5,278 nucleotides of DNA from Bdellovibrionales bacterium. GTDB lineage: Bacteria; Bdellovibrionota; Bdellovibrionia; Bdellovibrionales; JAMPXM01. This document shows, piece after piece, positions 1-5,086 of this stretch (its first letter is position 1; each line of letters begins with the position of its first letter). The stretch covers positions 1-5,278 of the forward strand of contig SXRI01000105.1 of the NCBI GenBank assembly GCA_005793615.1. The letters are read 5' to 3'. Under the pieces are notes generated by a model. It was not told the DNA's origin. It saw nothing but the letters and a program-made list of their open reading frames with translations, and made no database searches. The translations under genes were made by a program, and so were the position numbers.

Positions 1-20
1 CATGTTGTTTCGCGTCACTT

Positions 21-35
21 GCCTAACAATTAGGC
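21..35. repeat. short perfect hairpin inside the IS-like end
   Basis: GCCTAA (21-26) and TTAGGC (30-35) are perfect inverse complements around a three-base CAA loop. No T-tract follows on either strand, so it is a weak candidate for a factor-independent terminator. It could close the transcript of the transposase genes presumed to lie to the left, or be incidental. Confidence 0.4.
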
Positions 36-41
36 TGCGGG

Positions 42-138
42 CCGGGCGGATTGATCCGATTTACCCGGGCGCCATCGAACCGAAATGACCGGGCGGAATG
101 GAACCGATTTGGTCGGGCGCCTTGGTCCGAATTTCGCA
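42..138. repeat. four tandem ~24-bp degenerate repeats
   Basis: Units lie at 42-64, 65-88, 89-113 and 114-138. Each starts with (C)CGGGCG followed by two variable bases, has a central block ending in CCGA, and closes with an AT-rich ATTT/AAAT-type tract. The first three begin CCGGGCG and the fourth CGGGCG. The regular spacing of 23-25 bases, about two helical turns plus a few bases, puts every copy on nearly the same face of the DNA, as expected of protein-binding iterons such as transposase sites at an IS end. Confidence 0.75.
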
Positions 139-465
139 GTGATTGAGGGCGCTTTGATTCTCTTTCCCAAGAGCCCGGAGATTATCTTCAACATCTTCGC
201 CGTTCAGCAGGAACTCCCCGACGGTCTCAAACGTCAATACACACTGGTGAATATGGAAGACCCCGAGGCCTTCGCGAAAATTCGCGCCAAACTTCAAGCC
301 GCTTGGGACAAATACGGTAAGGAATATGTAAATGGCCGCAATAAATTTGTGAGCCAACGGATCCGTGTTAAAGCCACTGGGACCTTTAATCAGGTCAGCG
401 CCAACCAGGCCAATCCACAAGTTTTCCTGAAAAATGCCGATGCCATCGAGATTATCGAAAAGTAG
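85..465 (+). CDS. C-terminal remnant of a hypothetical protein, truncated by the IS end
   Basis: The open frame gives 126 residues from an ATG at 85, but codons 1-18 are read out of the IS-like repeats and there is no ribosome binding site before that ATG, so the annotated N-terminus is probably artificial. Gene-like sequence begins at 139 (a GTG, also without a good ribosome site). The last ~108 residues have normal amino-acid composition. The final ~35 residues contain a basic stretch, RIRVKATGTF, then a polar linker and a hydrophobic/acidic ending (NADAIEIIE), a pattern reminiscent of an OB-fold strand pair of the type found in small secreted or lipid-anchored proteins; that match is weak. 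No signal peptide or full domain is present. The likely history is an intact gene whose 5' part was separated by the insertion. It converges on the next gene, with 20 bases between stop codons. Function unknown; probably not expressed as a functional product. Confidence 0.5.
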   Translation: MTGRNGTDLVGRLGPNFAVIEGALILFPKSPEIIFNIFAVQQELPDGLKRQYTLVNMEDPEAFAKIRAKLQAAWDKYGKEYVNGRNKFVSQRIRVKATGTFNQVSANQANPQVFLKNADAIEIIEK

Positions 466-485
466 GCTTTCACTAGTAGCGCGCT

Positions 486-2054
486 CTACTTACGGATCGC
501 GCTCAAGCCGATTACCTGAAAGGGGTTGACCTTAAAATCCGTCAACTCCCTATTGACTCCGAAGACCTGTAGCCGCACCACTGCCGGTACAACTACGACA
601 TCCTTCTCGATCAATTGTCGATTCGCTGCCTCGGCAGCCGCCGTACGTTCAGGCCCTAAGGGGGTCGTACGTACGATCTCGACTAATCTCTCATACTCAG
701 GATTGTGGTAGCGGGAGAAAGTGGGCTCTGCGATGTTCGAAAAGGCACCAAGGTGATTGATCGGATCGTCATACATTCCACTCATGCCTAGAAAATACAT
801 CTCAGGTGGATCACTCTTGAGGCGCGCAAGCAGACTCTTAAGTTCCATGGGCTCGAGCACGATATTGAGCCCCAGCTTCTTCTGAAGATCGTTCTGGGTT
901 TTCTCGGCGACGGTTTTCGTGAACACACTGGCTCCATAAGCCAGACGTACTCGCGACTTACTCGCCAACGCTTTGACCTTGGCCACCGACTCCGGAAAAT
1001 CTAGCGGCTGATATTCCAGCACGCCATCCAGAGGCTTGGGAACGTAACTGGTAGTAGGAACATAAATGCCATTTAAAATCTTTCCCAAGCCTTCACGATC
1101 GATGCTGCTGGCAATAGCCTTACGCCAATCGGGATCATTGAACGGCGGCGCCGAATAATTAAAGGAAAAATAAAACACGGTCGTGCTCGGAAAGGTCTGG
1201 ATCAAACCCTTCTTTCGTAATCGTCCAAGTTCGGTGGCCGTGATCGTGGTGATCACGTCAAGTCTTTTGGACTCGAACAGATTCATCGCCGTGACTTCTT
1301 CCGTAAGAACCCGATAGAGAATCGGTCGCTGACCTGGACGAGTCCGCACCGGGTTGGGCGCGAGTTTGATTTCACTTGCTGGGTGATAGGCCTCGATCAC
1401 GTAGTCGCCGGTGGTCGGCGCCTTCTCGTTCCATTCACCCTTATTGGCATCGAGAAAATCTTGGCGCAGCGGCCCTGCCGCAGGCAAGGTCAGCGCCATC
1501 AAGAGCGACGGGTCAGGCTTCTCAAGTTCGATAACCAGTTCATCCCCCTCGCGACGCACGCCAAGCGCCTCGGGCCCGGCCTTACCAGCAAAGACCTCTT
1601 TGGCGTTTTTGATCGCAAAGAAATAAGGCGTGTTGGGTGAAGCGGTTTTCGGGCTGAGTGCATAACGAAGGCCGCAAATGAAATCCTCGATCGTCACGGT
1701 TCTACCATCAGACCAGAGAGCATCCTGGCGAAGCTTAAATCGATAAATAAGACCAGTTTGGTCGATCCGGTAAGACTCCGCGACTCCGTTCTGCAGAGTG
1801 CCGCTTTGGTCCATCACCGTAAGACCCATGACGAGGTTACGCAAGATACTAAAACCATACTGATCAAGGACCTTAGCCGGATCAAGAGTGCTGGGCTCAC
1901 CACCGATCTGTATCCGCACTGGTTCAAGTGCCGCGACACTGGCGAGGTTCCGATCGGTGTTCGACAGCCTCGAAAGCCTCGAGCGCGGTGAGAACATCAC
2001 CATCACAGTTATCACCACAACCACAGTAAATAGAATCGCACCAGCTATACGCAT
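486..2054 (-). CDS. peptide-type ABC transporter substrate-binding protein (SBP family 5, OppA/DppA-like)
   Basis: This 522-residue protein has the full length and order of a family 5 extracellular solute-binding protein. Residues 5-21 form one hydrophobic segment (from AILFTVVVV) preceded by Arg2, with no lipobox cysteine after it, so it is either an uncleaved signal anchor or a poorly cleavable signal peptide. The domain follows: IQIGGEPSTLDPAKV at 48-62, the first-strand motif of the family; YRFKLRQDALWSDGRTVT around 104-121, the F-x-L-R-x(4)-W-S-D-G-x(2)-T signature; then a TTGDYVI segment corresponding to the usual GTGPY motif. Family members bind short peptides or similar solutes in the periplasm and deliver them to an ABC permease. 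No permease or ATPase gene is nearby, so it may serve a distant transporter or act as a sensor. The start is the ATG at 2054-2052; only a weak TTGAGC-like ribosome site precedes it. It is divergent from the SBP-YcaO operon. The family call is strong; the ligand is unknown. Confidence 0.93.
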   Translation of the reverse strand: MRIAGAILFTVVVVITVMVMFSPRSRLSRLSNTDRNLASVAALEPVRIQIGGEPSTLDPAKVLDQYGFSILRNLVMGLTVMDQSGTLQNGVAESYRIDQTGLIYRFKLRQDALWSDGRTVTIEDFICGLRYALSPKTASPNTPYFFAIKNAKEVFAGKAGPEALGVRREGDELVIELEKPDPSLLMALTLPAAGPLRQDFLDANKGEWNEKAPTTGDYVIEAYHPASEIKLAPNPVRTRPGQRPILYRVLTEEVTAMNLFESKRLDVITTITATELGRLRKKGLIQTFPSTTVFYFSFNYSAPPFNDPDWRKAIASSIDREGLGKILNGIYVPTTSYVPKPLDGVLEYQPLDFPESVAKVKALASKSRVRLAYGASVFTKTVAEKTQNDLQKKLGLNIVLEPMELKSLLARLKSDPPEMYFLGMSGMYDDPINHLGAFSNIAEPTFSRYHNPEYERLVEIVRTTPLGPERTAAAEAANRQLIEKDVVVVPAVVRLQVFGVNRELTDFKVNPFQVIGLSAIRK

Positions 2055-2185
2055 AATTGCTCAAAATACTGCCACGACGCCCGCACGATGCCAAACCTAG
2101 ATCCGCGATTGCCCTTTAGATATGTAAATACTGCGCAGCATTAGGTCCGCTGTCAGAGGTCTCACTCACATCTACACTGTTTACT

Positions 2186-2216
2186 GGGGGAACTCGTCCT
2201 TTGGACGAAAGCCTCC
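2186..2216. repeat. strong 31-base hairpin with symmetric internal loop
   Basis: GGGGG (2186-2190) can pair with CCTCC (2212-2216; one G-T wobble), and TCGTCC (2194-2199) pairs perfectly with GGACGA (2203-2208) around a TTT loop. AAC and AAG form a symmetric 3x3 internal loop between the two stems. No T-run follows on either strand, so it does not look like an ordinary terminator. It lies ~215 bases upstream of the likely operon promoter and ~135 bases upstream of the minus-strand gene, so it could belong to the leader of the latter or to an independent small RNA. Confidence 0.5.
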
Positions 2217-2335
2217 GCCGGTCAATGAGCCAACGCGAGCACTACCTGAACTCAAACTCAAACGGAAAGCGGCGCAGGTAAATCCTTCAGGACTAGCCAA
2301 TTTCTGTTCGATTTAAGCGAGGACTCTTAGCTGCA

Positions 2336-2363
2336 GCCGGGACAGATTTGATTCTGTACCGGC
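2336..2363. promoter_or_regulatory. 28-bp interrupted palindrome, candidate operator
   Basis: GCCGG (2336-2340) is the inverse complement of CCGGC (2359-2363), and ACAGA (2342-2346) of TCTGT (2353-2357). The two half-sites are separated by one mismatched base pair position (G2341 opposite A2358), with a six-base TTTGAT centre. The dyad ends 7 bases upstream of the candidate -35 box, where dimeric activators often bind. There is no T-tract to make it a terminator. I infer an operator for a dimeric regulator; the regulator is not in the window. Confidence 0.5.
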
Positions 2364-2367
2364 ATAC

Positions 2368-2390
2368 GGATTGCTTGGTGGATTGCTTGG
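2368..2390 (+). repeat. tandem 11-bp direct repeat upstream of the operon
   Basis: GGATTGCTTGG occurs at 2368-2378 and again, exactly, at 2380-2390, separated by a single T (period 12). The second copy abuts the TACAAT box. Two identical sites in the -35/spacer zone could bind a regulator that acts directly on promoter access; alternatively they are a small local duplication that altered the promoter spacing. Confidence 0.6.
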
Positions 2391-2397
2391 CTACAAT
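2371..2397 (+). promoter_or_regulatory. candidate sigma-70-type promoter of the small-protein/SBP/YcaO operon
   Basis: TACAAT at 2392-2397 is a good -10 hexamer. TTGCTT at 2371-2376 is the best -35, giving a 15-base spacer, which is short and would suit an activator-dependent promoter. Transcription would start near 2404, leaving a leader of about 70 bases before the first ATG. A second TTGACT at 2421-2426 lacks a good -10 at normal distance. Confidence 0.35.
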
Positions 2398-2460
2398 AGA
2401 GCTCTGTTTTTAGGCATCTATTGACTATTGATAGGATACGCCCCTAACGCCCCTTGCAAG

Positions 2461-2466
2461 AAGGAA
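2461..2466 (+). promoter_or_regulatory. ribosome binding site for the 97-residue small protein
   Basis: AAGGAA lies 10 bases before the ATG at 2477 and is the clearest Shine-Dalgarno-like site in the operon. It favours 2477 over the internal in-frame ATGs at 2504 and 2510, which have only a GAAGAA stretch before them. Confidence 0.5.
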
Positions 2467-2476
2467 AAAGTAGAAA

Positions 2477-2770
2477 ATGAATTTTCCCAAGCTATTTGAA
2501 GAAATGACGATGAAGAAGGTCTTACGTGTTCTCACGAGCTTTGCACCAGTGGCCTTCCTCTCATCGACGAAGGCCAATACCGTCGAAATCAATGACCAAA
2601 ACGCAAACCAGTTCGGATTCAATATGGAAAAGATCCGCGAAGCGTTCAAATCAAAAATGGGAAGGGTCATTTCAGACAATGAATCAATCAAAGCCTCATT
2701 TGAGTCCGAAGGCAAAGAAATCGATTTTACTACTTTTGATGGTATCAGCATTCGTGTCGATGATGGCTAA
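2477..2770 (+). CDS. 97-residue small protein of unknown function, first gene of the SBP-YcaO operon
   Basis: I do not recognise this protein. The frame uses codons like those of its neighbours (many ATC, GCC, GGC, TTC) and has the best ribosome site of the operon. If translation starts instead at Met12 (2510), the N-terminus reads as a weak signal peptide: Lys13-Lys14, a hydrophobic stretch through residue 30, then TKAN with a possible cleavage after Ala33. The remainder (34-97) is polar, Asn/Asp/Glu-rich in places, with a central helix-like part (MEKIREAFKSKMG, 50-62) and an acidic end, RVDDG. It contains no cysteine, but several Ser and Thr. As the first gene before a YcaO-like enzyme and a peptide-binding fold, it is a candidate precursor or partner peptide; no leader motif or repetitive core supports that directly. 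Its stop overlaps the next start (ATGGCTAA, 2763-2770), implying translational coupling. A secreted accessory protein is the alternative. Confidence 0.65.
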   Translation: MNFPKLFEEMTMKKVLRVLTSFAPVAFLSSTKANTVEINDQNANQFGFNMEKIREAFKSKMGRVISDNESIKASFESEGKEIDFTTFDGISIRVDDG

Positions 2771-4253
2771 CACGAACATTCGCCTAATAAAGGATTTTAA
2801 TTTATTTTCATCAGACCAATTGGAAGAAAAAATGACTTCGACCGTGACTTTCTTCTTTCCCGAACTACGTCCCGAGCTATCCTCGGAAATTCGCGACATC
2901 GAAGATCTTTCGAACAATCTGGTGTTTGCCCCGGCCATCGGTACCTTGGTCACTTATTTTTCCGATGAACGGCCGGTGCCTTATCTCGCCAAGAAATGGT
3001 GGCTCGACGGCAATCGCTGGATCTTCGAACTCCGTGACCAACTTAGTTGTGAAAACGGCGAGCCGATCAATGCCACGAACTTCGCTGAAAGCCTTGCGCG
3101 AACTATTCGGATTTACTCAAGCGGCGGAGACCATCCGGTTTTTCGTCGTATCAAGGGATACCGACAACTTGTATCCGGTCGTGCCTCCGGCCTGGAGGGC
3201 ATTCGTGCTGATGGGAACAGGTTGATATTCGAGTTCGAAGGCAGGGATTTTTCAGGTTTTCTCGAACATTTGACGATGGCGCCGTTTGGCTTTGTGTGCA
3301 GTGCGAACTTTGAAGGGGATAAATGGAAGGACAGATCAACTATTATTTCCTCCGGCCCATTTCGCTTCGCCGGAATGCCCGATGATCGCTCTTATCATCT
3401 CATCGCCCGCGAGAATTTCCTTCCTGAGTTCGCCTCCAAGTTTAAAAACATCGTAGTGAGACGCGGAGATTTAGGGCAGTTCAAAAAACACGTTGGCCCA
3501 AAAGTCATCGAGCTATTTGATCCACAAGACAACCATCTGGAGGGATTTGCGCAAATCCGACAAATGCCACAGGGGCTTTACATCTTGGCTCTGAATCACA
3601 AACGCGCGACTTTCGAATCAAAAACTGTGCGTCAGCTCTTTGCCAGAATGTTCAAGGAGGAACTCCGGCGCCTGCCTTTTGAATCCAAGGGATACTTCAA
3701 GACCGAGCGTTTTTATTTTAACGACAAAATCGAGCTAAGTGAGATACCCAAATCGAGTCATGTTCAGGAACACAGTTCGAAACCTACATCGATTGTAATG
3801 AAGATCGCCAACAACAAAGTTCACCTTGCTTTACAAGAGATCGCCGAGAGAACCTCAAAACGCCTGGGATGGTCGATTACCTTCGATACTGATCCATCTA
3901 AAACCTTCTTAAGAGAACACGAACGCACAAACTTCGATCTCGTTGTCCTGGGCTCCGAAATCGGCGGCGGATACGAATCCTGGATCATCGACATGCTCTT
4001 TTGTAGTGACGTCGGATCACGCTGGCCCGATCCTTCTGGACAAATCTGTGAGTTTGCGCGAAAGACAGCTTCAGGCGAAATCAGCCCTGATTCCGTCGCG
4101 CAACAATTCCAGGACCTTCTCACTGATGATGCCGCCGCGATTCCCACATTTCATCGCGGGGGCTTCTATCTCCTCAGCAAAGACCTCGACATTAAAAGCC
4201 TCGGACCAATGGTAACCCGTATTCGCTTCGAGGACGTCGGGCCGGCACTATGA
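2763..4253 (+). CDS. divergent SBP family 5-like peptide-binding protein
   Basis: From ATG 2763 this is a 496-residue protein with the architecture of family 5 solute-binding proteins but weaker signatures than the minus-strand paralogue. YLAKKWW near 74-80 and WIFELRDQLSCENGEPINATNF near 86-107 match the P-x-L-A-x(2)-W and F-x-L-R-x(4)-x-x-G-x-P-x(2)-A motifs; SSGPFRF at 196-202 is the usual GPY/GPF element; near the C-terminus, a FCSD segment and an AAIPTFHRGGFYLL strand fit the family's final lobe. The start is uncertain. The ATG at 2763 overlaps the upstream stop and gives no signal peptide. The ATG at 2679, inside the previous gene, would add a textbook signal peptide (KAKKSILLLLMVSAFVSMMA). 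The ATG at 2832 has the best local ribosome site (GGAAG, 5 bases) and would also be cytosolic. The downstream YcaO gene starts in the ATGA overlap. It probably binds a peptide, in periplasm or cytosol depending on the start; the ligand is unknown. Confidence 0.88.
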   Translation: MANTNIRLIKDFNLFSSDQLEEKMTSTVTFFFPELRPELSSEIRDIEDLSNNLVFAPAIGTLVTYFSDERPVPYLAKKWWLDGNRWIFELRDQLSCENGEPINATNFAESLARTIRIYSSGGDHPVFRRIKGYRQLVSGRASGLEGIRADGNRLIFEFEGRDFSGFLEHLTMAPFGFVCSANFEGDKWKDRSTIISSGPFRFAGMPDDRSYHLIARENFLPEFASKFKNIVVRRGDLGQFKKHVGPKVIELFDPQDNHLEGFAQIRQMPQGLYILALNHKRATFESKTVRQLFARMFKEELRRLPFESKGYFKTERFYFNDKIELSEIPKSSHVQEHSSKPTSIVMKIANNKVHLALQEIAERTSKRLGWSITFDTDPSKTFLREHERTNFDLVVLGSEIGGGYESWIIDMLFCSDVGSRWPDPSGQICEFARKTASGEISPDSVAQQFQDLLTDDAAAIPTFHRGGFYLLSKDLDIKSLGPMVTRIRFEDVGPAL

Positions 4254-4642
4254 TTGATCGCCTTCGAGAACATTTTCCCTCTTTCGAGGACCTCATTGAA
4301 ACGCCTCTTGCGAATGCAAGACATGCAAGCGGATGGCATGTCACCGCGAGAAGTACCGATAGACGTACTCTTGGATCCGGATTTCATAGCGATCTGCAAA
4401 AGGCCAGAAAAATCGCTGTTGCAGAGTTCATCGAGAGAAGCTTCTTCAAGGGGCTCACCTCAAATCAAGATTCGACCGAATGGGGGCTGCATGAGTTCCC
4501 ATCGGCTTGTGGCTTCGCGGCCGGTTTCGATACCGACAACACAAGACTCCGCTCGACGTTCGAAGGTCTTGAGCGATGGGCGATGGCTCAGTGGATCGAC
4601 GAGGGCTGCCCAATGCCCGAGAGAAAAGTCGACAACTTGTAA
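4250..4642 (+). CDS. YcaO-like protein, N-terminal part ending at an in-frame TAA
   Basis: YcaO-fold proteins bind ATP and Mg to phosphorylate peptide amide oxygens, forming azolines, amidines or thioamides in ribosomal peptides or modified enzymes. Two hallmarks are visible: GSG (42-44) followed by ARKIAVAEFIER (52-63), matching the GxG...A-x(2)-S-A-x(2)-E-x(2)-E-R block with Glu59 and Glu62; and ACGFAAGF...STFEGLER (86-109), which aligns without a gap to the S-N-G-x-x-A-G...E-x(2)-E-R block with Glu105, Glu108 and Arg109. The usual Asn of SNG is Cys87, the Glu before Ala is Asn97 and the Gln is Arg101, so several metal/ATP ligands of the consensus are missing. The frame stops after residue 130 at TAA 4640-4642, in the middle of the domain, but the same frame continues with domain-like sequence to 5086. 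Start ATG 4250 overlaps the upstream stop by four bases (ATGA). Only 41 residues precede the GSG motif, fewer than usual. It could be a nonsense-mutated gene, a split enzyme, or a readthrough product. Confidence 0.75.
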   Translation: MIDRLREHFPSFEDLIETPLANARHASGWHVTARSTDRRTLGSGFHSDLQKARKIAVAEFIERSFFKGLTSNQDSTEWGLHEFPSACGFAAGFDTDNTRLRSTFEGLERWAMAQWIDEGCPMPERKVDNL

Positions 4643-4702
4643 AAGACATCACAGGAAATCTTAAGCGGCTTTTCGTCATGGAGAATCTTCAGCAAGAACT
4701 TT

Positions 4703-5086
4703 GTGTTTATGGATCGAAATACTTCCTTTAACCTGGAACTGTGCGTATTGGCCGCTTTTACTGGCGAAGGCTGCTTCCTGGGCAGCGCCGTGCGTCCCAG
4801 TTTCGAGGACGCTTTTGAACATGCCTCGATCGAAGCCCACCGCCATCTAGTCATTGCCAACCAACAACGAGACTTCTCCCGTTTTCCATATAACCGCATC
4901 TACTTTTTTTCTAGAAATCGTGCGCTAGCTGAAAAGATCCTGGATCGCGAGCGGGTGAACCACTGGCCATCGCCCCGAATCAAACTGCAATTGGAGTATG
5001 CGGCCGATTTCTTTTTTATTGTACGAACGATTTTCGATGGATGGAACTCATGGCACAAGGGCCCCGACGAGCGCTTGCTCTATTGA
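4703..5086 (+). CDS. YcaO-like protein, C-terminal part (same frame, after the TAA)
   Basis: This frame is the direct continuation of the YcaO-like gene: codons 4643-4702 also read sensibly (KTSQEILSGF, then an SSWRIF segment) and lead without frameshift into LELCVLAAFTGEG, the hydrophobic strand that in YcaO proteins follows the second E-x(2)-E-R block, then FEDAFEHASIEAHRH, which resembles the third conserved block (A-x(2)-R-A-x-T-E-x(2)-Q-x-R). In that block the Glu is kept, but the Gln and final Arg are not. The C-terminus (FFFIVRTIFDG, then SWHKGPDERLLY) ends without the proline-rich tail of azoline-forming cyclodehydratases. As a separate gene it would begin at GTG 4703 or ATG 4709, but no ribosome site sits at the right distance (GGAGAA at 4680-4685 is 17-23 bases away), so independent translation is doubtful. 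Read through the stop, the whole protein would be 278 residues, short for the family. A decaying gene is the simplest reading; a two-chain YcaO is the interesting one. Confidence 0.65.
   Translation: MFMDRNTSFNLELCVLAAFTGEGCFLGSAVRPSFEDAFEHASIEAHRHLVIANQQRDFSRFPYNRIYFFSRNRALAEKILDRERVNHWPSPRIKLQLEYAADFFFIVRTIFDGWNSWHKGPDERLLY

Larger units (their letters stand above)
1..138. mobile_element. terminal end of an insertion sequence, IS21-like (partial)
   Basis: The first 138 bases contain no convincing gene but carry four tandem degenerate ~24-bp repeats that stop at position 138 in a CA dinucleotide. IS21-family elements characteristically end in TG...CA and have several direct repeats inside each end to which the IstA transposase binds; motifs of the type GAACCGAAA followed by GACC are, from memory, common in such ends. 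The sequence changes character at base 139, where a gene-like reading frame begins. I infer the right or left end of an IS whose transposase genes lie outside the window, to the left. No transposase coding is visible here, so the family assignment rests only on the repeat pattern and the CA terminus. Other elements with internal terminal repeats remain possible. Confidence 0.5.
2055..2476. other. divergent intergenic region with structured elements
   Basis: These 422 bases separate the two divergent transcription units and show no credible gene on either strand. They contain a 31-base hairpin (2186-2216), a 28-bp interrupted palindrome (2336-2363), a tandem direct repeat (2368-2390), a candidate promoter for the plus-strand operon, and a ribosome binding site. 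I found no convincing -35/-10 pair for the minus-strand binding-protein gene; AT-rich sequence near 2115-2130 is the most likely place. The segment 2220-2330 shows nothing I can assign beyond a very short CCTTCAGG fold near 2284-2291. Confidence 0.7.

Noticed and set aside
475..490. AGTAG/CTACT stem between the two convergent stop codons as a bidirectional terminator
   Set aside because: Only five base pairs around a six-base loop, no T-tract on either strand, and it runs into the coding end of the minus-strand gene.
1383..1991. Plus-strand open frames opposite the OppA-like gene
   Set aside because: Arg/Ser-rich antisense shadows of a well-supported gene, without ribosome sites or recognisable domains.
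2150..2300. c-di-GMP-I riboswitch around GGACGAAAGCC
   Set aside because: The conserved GGCAAACC half and the receptor arm are missing, and the local bases fold better as a simple hairpin.
2421..2450. TTGACT at 2421-2426 as the -35 of the operon promoter
   Set aside because: No acceptable -10 hexamer at 16-18 bases, and the start point would fall almost on the ribosome binding site.
2526..2762. Extension of the SBP-like frame back to 2526
   Set aside because: Residues from 2526 to about 2678 are Ser/Arg/Gln-rich out-of-frame translation of the small-protein gene; only the part from 2679 resembles a real N-terminus.
4640..4642. Recoding of the TAA as selenocysteine or pyrrolysine
   Set aside because: Those use TGA and TAG, not TAA, and no recoding structure is evident downstream.
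4254..4664. Alternative frame through the YcaO gene as evidence for a frameshift rather than a stop
   Set aside because: That frame reads as basic, low-complexity shadow sequence; the conserved YcaO blocks on both sides of the TAA are in one and the same frame.
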